A stretch of 64,000 bases of DNA. It comes from Lachnospiraceae bacterium (lineage in GTDB: Bacteria > Bacillota > Clostridia > Lachnospirales > Lachnospiraceae). The notes under the pieces were generated by a model. That model saw only the letters and a program-made list of their open reading frames with translations. It did not search any database and was not told where the DNA came from. The stretch is from NCBI GenBank assembly GCA_017500935.1, contig JAFVXW010000001.1:21274-85273 (forward strand). Reading direction: 5' to 3'. Of this stretch, positions 8,514-16,833 are shown piece by piece (the first letter of the stretch is position 1; each line of letters opens with the position of its first letter). The translations under genes were made by a program, and so were the position numbers.

Positions 8514-8760
8514 TTTAAATACAGATTCATTCAAATCTTCAAAAACAGCTAAAATGAATGCTATTTTAGGCAATGATCCGGAAGAAATTCATTCAAATTT
8601 CAGAAACGCTTGAATCTGAATGAAAAAGCAAGATGTTTTATATCAAAAAATCATTCAAAAACAAAAAAACTTCAAAATTGAATGAATAACAGTGAAAAAA
8701 GAGCATTCAAATTTTGAAATTTGACAAAAAAGAGCGCAAGCACCCACTAAAAACGCCAAA
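8514..8760. repeat. AT-rich gap with iterated CATTCAAA motifs
   Basis: No gene was found between 8451 and 8884. The left part of the gap is very AT-rich and repeats the motif (AT)TCATTCAAA in both orientations: forward copies at 8525-8537, 8587-8601, 8651-8660 and 8704-8712, inverted copies near 8610-8624 and 8674-8687. A small CTAAAAT/ATTTTAG hairpin sits at 8549-8569. Spacing between copies is irregular (about 20-60 bp). It could be a decayed repeat array, a protein-binding cluster or an untranslated RNA. Confidence 0.4.
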
Positions 8761-8803
8761 ACGAGCATGCAAAATCGAAAAAATTCAGATTTTGCATGCT
8801 CGT
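8761..8803 (-). terminator. Terminator of the enoate-reductase operon
   Basis: Perfect 16-bp arms ACGAGCATGCAAAATC (8761-8776) and GATTTTGCATGCTCGT (8788-8803), with a loop of 11 bases. Read leftward, the stem is followed by TTTTGGCGTTTTT, suiting termination of the minus-strand flavoenzyme pair. Confidence 0.7.
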
Positions 8804-8884
8804 GTCATTTTAGAACAGTTTTACGCCGTAATGAAGCACGGTGCAGCTGTCAAAACAGCACAATGTCGACGATACGACAAACCT

Positions 8885-10831
8885 TTACAGCACCTTCGCC
8901 GCCTCATAAGCGCCAGTGATGGCATCCTTTAAGTTGCCAACCTTTAAGCCGTCGCCAATCAGCTGATAGGAAACACCTGCAGCCTTGAGCATTTCCTCTA
9001 ATGCAGGGTCCACATGATAGCCGTTTGCAAATACGAGGGTATCCGCATCGGAGATCACATGCTCTATGCCGTTCTGCTCATAGGTGATGGTGTTTTCGGT
9101 TACAGCGGTCACTTTGGCAAGGCATTCGATCTTCACACCTTTGCTGATCATGCGCTGTACCAGAACGCTTCTGCCGGAGCCGGACTCGGTCATCATGATT
9201 TCGGGAGCCATTTCCAGAATGGTGATGTCACGGTTGCGGATGAAGCGGTCATTAACCAGGGGAGCAAGGTAGTCTGCCAGTTCGCAGCCTACGCTGCCGC
9301 CGCCGATGATGACGATCTTGCGGCCGGGGAAGGCGGTGCCGGAAAGGATCGCGTCTGCAGTCACAGCCTGTTTAAAGCATGTGAAGGCATTGATCACATT
9401 GGGTTTTGCACCGGGGGCTGCAAGAACTTCGTAATCTTTAAATTCGGTTTCCAGCATTTTTTGTGTGACAGGGGTATTTAAACGTACTTCCACGCCGGCG
9501 GTTTCCAGACGGTGTGCCATGTATTTCACAACCTTGGTCATTTCCTGTTTGCTGATGGGTACGCATGCCACGTGGATCGCGCCGCCCAGTTCTTCCTTCG
9601 CTTCACAGAGAACCACGTTGTGTCCGCGTTTTTTTGCTACGAAAGCAGCTTCCATACCGGCAGGGCCGCCGCCGATCACAAGCACATTCTTTTTGGTCTC
9701 TGCTTCTTTGAGGGTATCTTCGTTCTCCAGCTCAAAGGAAGGGTTGATGGTGCAGGAGATGCGTTTGCCGAACATGATGCCGTTTAAGCAGCGTCCGCAG
9801 CCGATACAGGGTTTGATCTCGATTTCCCTGCCCTCGTAGGCTTTGTTGCAGAATTCGGGTTCGCAGAGGTTTGCGCGTCCCATCATGCAGGCATCTGCCA
9901 GTCCGTTTGCGATGATCTCATCTGCCATCCAGGCATCGGTTATGCGGCCGACAGTGGCAACAGGGATGTTTACATGCTTTTTGATGTAAGCGGAAAGATC
10001 GGTGTGAGAACCCTGTTTGGTGCCGGGAGCAGGCATGGAGCTTGCTCTTTTTACGGTATTGCCGCCGGAAACATGGAGAATATCAACACCTGCTTTTTCC
10101 AGCTGTTTTGCCACATAGGTCATGTCGTGGATGTTTAAGCCGCCGTCGCTGTATTCATCGCCGGAGATACGAACCTGAATGATAAAATCATTGCCGCAGG
10201 TTTTACGCACTTCTTCAATGACTTCCAGCGTAAGGCGGAGACGGCCGTTGATATCACCGCCGTATTCGTCACAGCGTTTGTTGTAAAGAGGGGTTAAAAA
10301 GCCGCCCAGCAGTCCGTGTGCGTGCGCTGCATGGATTTCCACGCCGTCGCCGCCTGCCTGTTTGACGCGGTATGCCGCTTCGCCAAACTGACGGATGATG
10401 ACTTTTAATTCTTCTTTGGTCACCGCTCTGGGCGCACTTTTTGCATAGTAGGGGCCTACGTTGGAAGGTGCGATCAGCTGGGGCGTTCCCGGAATCGGAA
10501 ACGCCATATAGGCGGGATGGAATAACTGGGGAAGCAGCTTACAGCCGTATTTATGTACTTCGGCGTACAGTTTGGTCCAGCCTTCGATAAAGCTGTCATC
10601 GTGAATGGACATGTCGCCGGGCAGATAAATATAGGTAGGTTCCACAGTTACAACTTCTGTTACGATCAGGCCTACGCCGCCCTTTGCGCGGGCGCCGTAG
10701 TGCTGGATCAGTTCGTCTGTCACATATCCTTTATTCGCCAGGTTGGTGGAGATGGGCGGCATAAAAATGCGGTTTTTGATCTCGGTATTGCCAACCTTAA
10801 GCGGTTTGAATAAGTTGGTGTACTTTGTCAT
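8885..10831 (-). CDS. NADH:flavin oxidoreductase / 2-enoate reductase family (A)
   Basis: A 648-aa flavoenzyme. N-terminal Old-Yellow-Enzyme FMN barrel (about residues 1-330), a 4Fe-4S site formed by KPCIGCGRCLNGIMFGKRISC, and a C-terminal FAD/NAD(P) module with VLVIGGGPAGMEAA and IVIIGGGSVGCELA dinucleotide folds. This is the architecture of 2,4-dienoyl-CoA reductase, enoate reductase and the bile-acid enzymes BaiCD/BaiH. The start is set at ATG 10831, one base after the stop of the upstream gene; a longer frame from 10915 would overlap that gene extensively. Substrate: an alpha,beta-unsaturated acid, ketone or steroid, not specified. Confidence 0.88.
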   Translation of the reverse strand: MTKYTNLFKPLKVGNTEIKNRIFMPPISTNLANKGYVTDELIQHYGARAKGGVGLIVTEVVTVEPTYIYLPGDMSIHDDSFIEGWTKLYAEVHKYGCKLLPQLFHPAYMAFPIPGTPQLIAPSNVGPYYAKSAPRAVTKEELKVIIRQFGEAAYRVKQAGGDGVEIHAAHAHGLLGGFLTPLYNKRCDEYGGDINGRLRLTLEVIEEVRKTCGNDFIIQVRISGDEYSDGGLNIHDMTYVAKQLEKAGVDILHVSGGNTVKRASSMPAPGTKQGSHTDLSAYIKKHVNIPVATVGRITDAWMADEIIANGLADACMMGRANLCEPEFCNKAYEGREIEIKPCIGCGRCLNGIMFGKRISCTINPSFELENEDTLKEAETKKNVLVIGGGPAGMEAAFVAKKRGHNVVLCEAKEELGGAIHVACVPISKQEMTKVVKYMAHRLETAGVEVRLNTPVTQKMLETEFKDYEVLAAPGAKPNVINAFTCFKQAVTADAILSGTAFPGRKIVIIGGGSVGCELADYLAPLVNDRFIRNRDITILEMAPEIMMTESGSGRSVLVQRMISKGVKIECLAKVTAVTENTITYEQNGIEHVISDADTLVFANGYHVDPALEEMLKAAGVSYQLIGDGLKVGNLKDAITGAYEAAKVL

Positions 10832-10832
10832 C

Positions 10833-12854
10833 TTATACCTCGTTTGCTGCCTTGTAGCCGCCGCGGATCGCAGATGCGATATCTGCGGTGCGTTCGCCTG
10901 CACAGTCACCTGCATAGTATACGGGTACAGTTACGCCTTCCACATCAAATACATTCTTCTTGGAGCCAACAGCCATGATGATGGTGTCGCATTCGATGGC
11001 AACTGCATTGCCTTCTGCATCGGTGGCATTGATGAGCTTGCCGTCATTTGCAATGTTGCTTACCTTGGTATTTACATACTGTTTTACGCCGTGTTTTGCA
11101 AAGTCAGCCATCATGACAGGAAGTACGGTGGAGGATTCCTGTGCTGCGATTTTATCGGTCATTTCGATGATGGATACGGCATGGCCTTTGTTTGCAGCAT
11201 ATTCAGCGGTTTCAGCGCCTACCAGACCGCCGCCGATCACTGCGCAGTGGCCGGTCAGCTCTGCGGTGCCTGCCAGTACATCCCAGGAGGAAACCACGGT
11301 GGGAGCATCTGCGCCTTCGATGGGCAGGGTGATGTCATGTGCGCCTACAGCCACGATCACTGCATCTGCTGCGTTCATGATATCCTTGGTTGCTTCGGTG
11401 CCGAAATGGATGGTGATGTCCAGATCTTTCATGATCTTTTCATAGTATTCGGTTGCGCGAAGGATCTCAGCCTTGCGGGGAGGAACAGCTGCGATGTTGA
11501 TCTGGCCGCCGATGCGGTTTTCTTTTTCGTAAACATCCACGTGATGACCGCGGATAGCTGCCACACGTGCCGCTTCCAGACCTGCGATACCTGCGCCCAC
11601 GATCACGATGTTCTTTTTCTCTTCTGCGGGATTGATGAAGATGGTGCTTTCATCGCCGTTTTCTGCATTCAGTACGCAGGAGATGTAGCGGCGGGAGGAA
11701 ATCGCATCCACACAGCCCTTGTTGCAGTTTAAGCATTCGCGGATGGGCTCGTCTTTTGCCACTTTTAATGCGATATCGGGGTCGCAGAGCAGGGAACGGC
11801 CGTAAGCGATGATGTCGGACTGGCCTTTTTCAAGGATTTCTTCGCCGTTTGCCACGGTAAGCACGCGTCCTACGGTTGCAACGGGGATGGAAACCACTTC
11901 TTTTACCTTGATAGCGGTGGGAAGAGTCCAGTTTTCAGGCTGGGTGCCCATGGGAGGAATGGTGTCGCCCATGTTTCCGGTGTGGTTTGCCTGTGCAACC
12001 TGGATCATGTCAACGCCTGCTTCTTCCAGTTTCTTTGCAAATTCCACGCCTTCTGCTTCCAGTAAGCCGCCCTTGCCGCGGGTGCTGCCGTCGGGATTGA
12101 TGGTGATGATGGGCAGCTTGTATTCGATCATAACAGTGGGAGCCGCTTCCTTGATCGCAGCAACCACTTCCAGCGCATAGCGGATGCGGTTTTCAAAAGC
12201 GCCGCCGTATGCATCGGTACGATGATTTAACAGGGTAGAGCAAAGGGAGCCCAGCAGACGGTCGCCGTGTACTTCGATGGCATCGATGCCTGCTTCCATG
12301 GCACGTCTTGCAGCCTGTGCGATGGCAGCTTTGATGGCATCCAGCTGTGCAACGGTTGCTTCGGATACAAAGTGCTGCATGTCATGATGCAGTTTTGCGT
12401 AAGCATCTGCGCGCAGCTTCTGCACTTCCTGCATTTTTGCGCCGAAAGCAGCCATATCGCCGGCAGCCTTTAAGCCTTCCGCTTCCTTCATAGCCATCAT
12501 GGAAGCGCCGATCATGCGACCTACGCCGGGAACGTCGTATTCGGGATGGAAAATCTGCAGAGCCACTTTACAGTCATAAGCGTGCAGGGTATCTGCCAGC
12601 TTTTTGTAAACGGGAATCTGGCTGTCGTCAAACAGCATGGGAGTGGGAGATGCGGTGCGGACAGGTGCCACGTCGCCGATCACCACGTAGGAAACGCCGC
12701 CCTTTGCCAGCCTTTCATAGAATGCAAGGCTTCTTTGGCCGATGGAGCCGTCGCGCTCTTCGTAGCCTGTTGTAAGAGGCGGGAACATGATGCGGTTTTT
12801 CAGTGTCAGATTGCCGACTTTGATCGGCTGCAGTAATAAGGAATTCTTGCCCAT
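10833..12854 (-). CDS. NADH:flavin oxidoreductase / 2-enoate reductase family (B)
   Basis: A 673-aa paralogue of its downstream neighbour with the same order of parts: OYE-type FMN barrel, 4Fe-4S cysteines in ECLNCNKGCVDAISSRRYISC, and a dinucleotide-binding module beginning IVIVGAGIAGLEAARVA. The ATG at 12854 has an ACGGAGGA site. The two genes are separated by one base and must be cotranscribed. The first Cys spacing differs from copy A, and the barrels are well diverged, so the two probably act on different substrates or successive steps. A pair of this type is known from bile-acid 7-dehydroxylation; no other bai gene is visible here. Confidence 0.88.
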   Translation of the reverse strand: MGKNSLLLQPIKVGNLTLKNRIMFPPLTTGYEERDGSIGQRSLAFYERLAKGGVSYVVIGDVAPVRTASPTPMLFDDSQIPVYKKLADTLHAYDCKVALQIFHPEYDVPGVGRMIGASMMAMKEAEGLKAAGDMAAFGAKMQEVQKLRADAYAKLHHDMQHFVSEATVAQLDAIKAAIAQAARRAMEAGIDAIEVHGDRLLGSLCSTLLNHRTDAYGGAFENRIRYALEVVAAIKEAAPTVMIEYKLPIITINPDGSTRGKGGLLEAEGVEFAKKLEEAGVDMIQVAQANHTGNMGDTIPPMGTQPENWTLPTAIKVKEVVSIPVATVGRVLTVANGEEILEKGQSDIIAYGRSLLCDPDIALKVAKDEPIRECLNCNKGCVDAISSRRYISCVLNAENGDESTIFINPAEEKKNIVIVGAGIAGLEAARVAAIRGHHVDVYEKENRIGGQINIAAVPPRKAEILRATEYYEKIMKDLDITIHFGTEATKDIMNAADAVIVAVGAHDITLPIEGADAPTVVSSWDVLAGTAELTGHCAVIGGGLVGAETAEYAANKGHAVSIIEMTDKIAAQESSTVLPVMMADFAKHGVKQYVNTKVSNIANDGKLINATDAEGNAVAIECDTIIMAVGSKKNVFDVEGVTVPVYYAGDCAGERTADIASAIRGGYKAANEV

Positions 12855-12965
12855 TGCTTTGTCCTCCGTTTTGTAAAAAAGGTTATATGGTTTTATGCTT
12901 ATATTTTAACGCTGTTCTAGCGCTTCGTCCAGAGGAAGCATTGTGATATCAGCAAAGAATACCAC

Positions 12966-12994
12966 TTGCGAACTGAGCCGGAAAACTCTATGAT
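12966..12994 (+). promoter_or_regulatory. Promoter of the GH110-like gene
   Basis: TTGCGA (12966-12971), a 17-bp spacer, TATGAT (12989-12994). Predicted start near 13001, about 40 bases before the ATG. Confidence 0.6.
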
Positions 12995-13008
12995 AGAGGT
13001 AACGATAT

Positions 13009-13022
13009 CTGATCTTGATCAG
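13009..13022. promoter_or_regulatory. Perfect 14-bp palindrome in the leader, candidate operator
   Basis: CTGATCTTGATCAG lies just after the predicted transcription start and before the ribosome site of the beta-helix glycosidase gene, a classic repressor position. The regulator is not identified. Confidence 0.35.
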
Positions 13023-13041
13023 GACAAAAGGAGAGTTTTTT

Positions 13042-14787
13042 ATGCAGACAATACACCTTTCCGACCACGGAATCAAACCCGGCAGCGATGTGACACTGGC
13101 ATTGACCGCCCTTTTTGAAAAATACCCTGCAGACACCGAGTTTGTGTTTGAAAAAGGCGATTATTATTTTTCACCCCATGAAGAAATGCGCGCCGATTAC
13201 CGGATTTCCAACTCTGATGTAAAGCCCTACAGAGTTTTGGGACTCTGGATGAAAAACATGGATCACTGCGTATTTCAGGGTAACGGCGCAAGACTTTTAT
13301 TTGCAGGCCATATGCAGCCGGTGACCATGGATCACTGTTCCCATCTGAAAATGGAAAACTTTGTCATCGACTGGGAAAAACCGCTGGTGGCAGAAGGCAC
13401 CGTAGTGGCAGTTTATGAAGACTGCGTGGATATGCACATCGATTCCGCAGCTTATCCTCACAAATATGAAAATGACTGGGTATATTTTGATACCGGCGCA
13501 GAGGAATGGTTTCCTTTAAACAAAGGCAGCCAGATCCAGTTTGACGGCAACAATCACTGTGTAAAAAGAGCTTCCGGCGACAATTTCCGCCCCCGGAAAA
13601 TGGAAAATCTGGGAAATGACATTTACCGCGTGACACCGCAGAGCATGCCGGATGTGGCTGTCGGCAATATTTTTGTATTAAGACACAATCACCGTATGCA
13701 TGCCGGTATCTTTACCGAAAAATGTACGGATATCACATTTGAGGACATCACCGTATATTCCTGCGGCGGTCTGGGCTGTCTGGCGCAGTTTTGCCATGAC
13801 CTGACCTACAGAAGAGTTCATTTCATTCCCAATACCGCAGCCGGCCGCAAGATTGCCAACGGACGCGATGACGGTATGCATCTGACCTGTAACTCCGGTC
13901 ATATTACCATTACCGAATGTACCTTCCTTGGCCTGATGGATGATCCTATCAACGTGCACAGCTGCTGTGTGACCTCCGATGAGGTAGTGGATGCAAAGAC
14001 GCTTCGCTGCCGTTATCGCCATGAACAGGCGCAGGGCTTCCATTACTGGGCAGAAAAAGGAGATACGATCACCTTTATTGAAAGAAAACATATGTCAGCG
14101 GTGGGTACAGCCAAAACCGTTTCCTATGAGCTGGAGACCATGGATACTTTCCTTCTGCGGTTTGAAGAGCCGTTAAGTGAAGAGATACTTGCCATGGCGG
14201 CAGCGGGAGATCTGCTGGCTCTGGATAATGCAGATCACACAGCGGCCTTTACCTGTACCAAAAACCGTTTCGGCAGCTGCCGTGCCCGCGGTGTTCTGAT
14301 CTCCACTCCCAAGCCCGTGGTGATCTCCCAGAACCTGTTTTCCTCCTCCGGTTCTGCGATTTTAGTGGCAGGCGACTCCAACTACTGGTTTGAATCCGGC
14401 GAATGTCATGATGTGGAGATTTCCGACAATGTCTTTACTGACACCTGTCTGTCTTCCATGTATCAGTTTTGTGACGGCGTTATCAGTATCTGTCCCGTGA
14501 TTCCGGAAGCGGATGTGACAAAACCCTTCCATAAAAATATCCGCATTACCGGAAATGTGTTTGACACCACAGACACGCCTGTTTTATATGCATATTCCTG
14601 TGCAGGGCTGACTTTTTCCAGAAACCGGATCTTTAAGAGCCCGGCAGCGGAAAAATGGCATCCCGGAAACCACCGGATCAATCTGGATTCCTGCCGCGAA
14701 GTGACCCTGACACACAATGAATGGATCGGAAACTTCGGACTGGAAAAATATCATCTGGAAAACTGTGAGAATGTTGTAACAGAATAA
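13042..14787 (+). CDS. Right-handed beta-helix glycosidase, probable GH110 alpha-1,3-galactosidase
   Basis: A 581-aa protein with an N-terminal strand-rich cap and a long series of parallel beta-helix coils (about residues 75-560). The segment GRDDGMHLT (Asp276/277) and the LMDDPINVHS motif (Asp300, Asp301) resemble the acidic residues that form the GH110 active site; the family removes terminal alpha-1,3-galactose such as on blood-group B glycans. No signal peptide is visible, so action would be intracellular on imported oligosaccharides. The start at 13042 is chosen for AAAGGAGAG ten bases upstream rather than the in-frame ATG at 13015. A pectin-lyase-like hydrolase of another family remains possible. 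Confidence 0.65.
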   Translation: MQTIHLSDHGIKPGSDVTLALTALFEKYPADTEFVFEKGDYYFSPHEEMRADYRISNSDVKPYRVLGLWMKNMDHCVFQGNGARLLFAGHMQPVTMDHCSHLKMENFVIDWEKPLVAEGTVVAVYEDCVDMHIDSAAYPHKYENDWVYFDTGAEEWFPLNKGSQIQFDGNNHCVKRASGDNFRPRKMENLGNDIYRVTPQSMPDVAVGNIFVLRHNHRMHAGIFTEKCTDITFEDITVYSCGGLGCLAQFCHDLTYRRVHFIPNTAAGRKIANGRDDGMHLTCNSGHITITECTFLGLMDDPINVHSCCVTSDEVVDAKTLRCRYRHEQAQGFHYWAEKGDTITFIERKHMSAVGTAKTVSYELETMDTFLLRFEEPLSEEILAMAAAGDLLALDNADHTAAFTCTKNRFGSCRARGVLISTPKPVVISQNLFSSSGSAILVAGDSNYWFESGECHDVEISDNVFTDTCLSSMYQFCDGVISICPVIPEADVTKPFHKNIRITGNVFDTTDTPVLYAYSCAGLTFSRNRIFKSPAAEKWHPGNHRINLDSCREVTLTHNEWIGNFGLEKYHLENCENVVTE

Positions 14788-14792
14788 AAAAG

Positions 14793-14857
14793 AAAAGACT
14801 GTGCGGACACTGAAACTTTAAGCAGATCAAAGTCAGTGGAGGCACAGTCTTTTTTTG
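14793..14857. terminator. Bidirectional intrinsic terminator
   Basis: AAAAGACTGTGC pairs with GCACAGTCTTTT across 14793-14854. An inner stem CACTGAAACTT/AAGTCAGTG extends the helix, and a T run follows on both strands. It separates two convergent genes. Confidence 0.85.
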
Positions 14858-14859
14858 TC

Positions 14860-15405
14860 TTATTTTCCCTTTTTGGACATCCACGGCAGCTCTTTCAGAC
14901 GGATCATGGCAATGAAAATGGACACTGCCTCCAGTCCGTGTGTCAGAATACTGGTGTATGCCATGGTGGTAAAGTCATAGATGACCCACAGCAGGGCATT
15001 CAAAATAATAACTTTGCGGTATTTGGAGGATTCTGTCTGCAGGATTGCAATGACATACAAAATCGCGCAGACACAGGAAACGATGTCGTTCCAGTCTTTG
15101 TAGACAATAACCGTGCCGATCACGTATCCGGCGGCAAAAAAAGGCAGCAGGATATTGCGGATGCGGGTGGCTTTGTCACCGCAGTATTGTTCGATAAAAA
15201 ATGTGATCGCAGTCTGGACCGCTGCCAGAATACAGATCCACGCACCGGATAAACCGCCCAGCAGTGCAAAATTGGCGGCTACCAGCAGGTTTAGGATGAT
15301 CTGACTGATCAGGATCAGTTTTACATTTTTAAACTGCACACTGATAATAGCGATCACTGTGGTCAAAAGTCCGATGGCCTGGGCCAGAAAAAAACTGATA
15401 TTCAT
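14860..15405 (-). CDS. YgjV-family inner-membrane protein
   Basis: A 181-aa protein with about six hydrophobic helices and the layout of the YgjV family, whose function is unknown. The N-terminus (ISFFLAQAIGLL) and the central QTAITFFIE segment fit that family. The ATG at 15405 begins 15 bases after the stop of the GH43-type gene, with a modest GCGGGGA ribosome site, so the two are probably cotranscribed from the divergent spacer at 16642-16833. Confidence 0.75.
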   Translation of the reverse strand: MNISFFLAQAIGLLTTVIAIISVQFKNVKLILISQIILNLLVAANFALLGGLSGAWICILAAVQTAITFFIEQYCGDKATRIRNILLPFFAAGYVIGTVIVYKDWNDIVSCVCAILYVIAILQTESSKYRKVIILNALLWVIYDFTTMAYTSILTHGLEAVSIFIAMIRLKELPWMSKKGK

Positions 15406-15420
15406 GGATTAAATCCCCGC

Positions 15421-16641
15421 TCAGGTATGGTCGGAAAGTCTGAAATAGTTCAGCTTGACATCTCCCTTTGCCACAAAGCGCAGGGAATGGGTTCCGGCAG
15501 AAAGAGGAAGTTCCAGCATACCGTTGTTGTATTTGGGGAATTCGCCGCCGTCTAAAAAGCCCTTGTTTTTCTTCAGGGTTCCAAGGAAGGTCTCACCTTC
15601 ATAAATATCCAGTTCCACATCCTCTTCGGAAGCCGCATGGATGATCAGGATAGGATTTTGGGGCATATCGTGGATATTGGGGTATTCCACCCAGCTGCCT
15701 TCTTTTAAGACTACGTCGAAGTTGCCGAAGGTGTTTTCCTTTTTGGCAGTATTGTGGCCTTTCATGAACCATTCTGCCTCGATGCAGTTCCATTCAGCGC
15801 GGTACTGGCCGACACCGTATTCGCGGATCAGCGGGTCTGCGCACATATCGCCGTTTTCACGGAAGTGAATGTAGGCAATGCCGGTGGCACGGCGGATATG
15901 GTCAATGGTTTCATCTACGGTAAATGCCATAAACCACTGTTCGTTCCATTCAAAAAAGGAGCCGTGGTCAGTGGAAAGATTGATGTTGCCGCGGGTGGTA
16001 TAAGGGCCGTATACATTGTCGCTGGTAGCGTAGTAGGATGCCCAGGTCAGATAGTAAACACCGTTGTATTTATGTAAAAAGGATTTGTCATCGGCCATGT
16101 CGTCCAGCTCAATCTTGCGGGGCGTTTCTGCCAGGGAGATCATATCGTCATTGAGCTTTGCGATATAATAACTGTCACCGCCGGCCCAGACAGGAGTGCC
16201 GAAAATGATATAGCTGGAGCCGTCATCATCGGTAAAAACAGTAGGGTCATAGGAACGGGTGGGAGTCAGCGTTTCTTCCAGAAGAGGACGGCCGAGCGGG
16301 TCGCGCCAGCCCTTGCCGGGATTGTCAGATTCCACCACATAGGTTTCTTTTCCGCCGTTGGAAAGGTAAACATAATATTTGCCGTCTTTTTCGGCAGCAT
16401 CCACCGCCCAGCATTCCCAGGAAGCGCCCATGGAGGTCTCTTCGGGGCGGATTACGGATTCCTTTTCCCAGACCACCAGATCATCACTGGACCAGACTTC
16501 CCAGTCATGCATGTCAAATACGTGCGGGCCGGGAACATCATGAGAAGCATACAGATATGCTTTGTCATTGAAGATATGAAGATGAGGGTCACAGACACCC
16601 TGTTTTGTGATGATTGGATTCTTTTTTGCTGTTACAGTCAT
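15421..16641 (-). CDS. GH43-family glycoside hydrolase with C-terminal CBM6-like domain
   Basis: A 406-aa enzyme with a five-bladed beta-propeller of the GH43/GH32 clan. The invariant acidic residues are recognisable: Asp in GVCDPHLHIF near the N-terminus, Asp in SYDPTVFTDDD, and a later Glu in WNCIEAEWF. The last ~100 residues (from WVEYPNI) resemble a CBM6-like beta-sandwich. GH43 enzymes remove arabinose, xylose or galactose from plant polymers; no signal peptide is seen, so action is intracellular. The start at 16641 is preferred for its AAGGAGG site over an in-frame ATG at 16680. Confidence 0.82.
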   Translation of the reverse strand: MTVTAKKNPIITKQGVCDPHLHIFNDKAYLYASHDVPGPHVFDMHDWEVWSSDDLVVWEKESVIRPEETSMGASWECWAVDAAEKDGKYYVYLSNGGKETYVVESDNPGKGWRDPLGRPLLEETLTPTRSYDPTVFTDDDGSSYIIFGTPVWAGGDSYYIAKLNDDMISLAETPRKIELDDMADDKSFLHKYNGVYYLTWASYYATSDNVYGPYTTRGNINLSTDHGSFFEWNEQWFMAFTVDETIDHIRRATGIAYIHFRENGDMCADPLIREYGVGQYRAEWNCIEAEWFMKGHNTAKKENTFGNFDVVLKEGSWVEYPNIHDMPQNPILIIHAASEEDVELDIYEGETFLGTLKKNKGFLDGGEFPKYNNGMLELPLSAGTHSLRFVAKGDVKLNYFRLSDHT

Positions 16642-16691
16642 ATATCGGTCCTCCTTGTACGGTGGGGTCATTTGTTTCATTATATTCCTTT

Positions 16692-16718
16692 TGAATCAAT
16701 TTTCAATGAATTGGTTCA
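16692..16718. promoter_or_regulatory. 27-bp inverted repeat, candidate LacI-family operator
   Basis: TGAATCAATT (16692-16701) is mirrored by AATTGGTTCA (16709-16718) with only one G-T type mismatch. It lies between the divergent GH43 and lacI-type genes, closer to the GH43 start. LacI-family regulators usually bind such symmetric sites near their own gene. The assignment is by position only. Confidence 0.5.
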
Positions 16719-16795
16719 AAATAATAGATTTGTATTGATATATTGATGAAATTTTGTATTTTTTTTACTTTTTGTAGAACGATTTTTCCTTTTTA

Positions 16796-16804
16796 TGATA
16801 TACT
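16796..16804 (+). promoter_or_regulatory. Extended -10 promoter of the lacI-type gene
   Basis: TGATATACT gives a TGn extension plus TATACT (16799-16804). No good -35 box is seen, which is usual for extended -10 promoters. Start near 16811. Confidence 0.5.
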
Positions 16805-16833
16805 GTAATTACTAATCTGGCAGGTGGAAGCGT

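Noticed and set aside
8514-8760. Possible CRISPR array from the repeated CATTCAAA motif
   Set aside because: The repeats are short, vary in orientation and spacing, and no cas gene is nearby.
10743-11732. Long plus-strand open frame (329 codons) opposite the flavoenzyme gene
   Set aside because: It is fully antisense to a clear enzyme gene, has a Cys/His-rich low-sense composition and no ribosome site.
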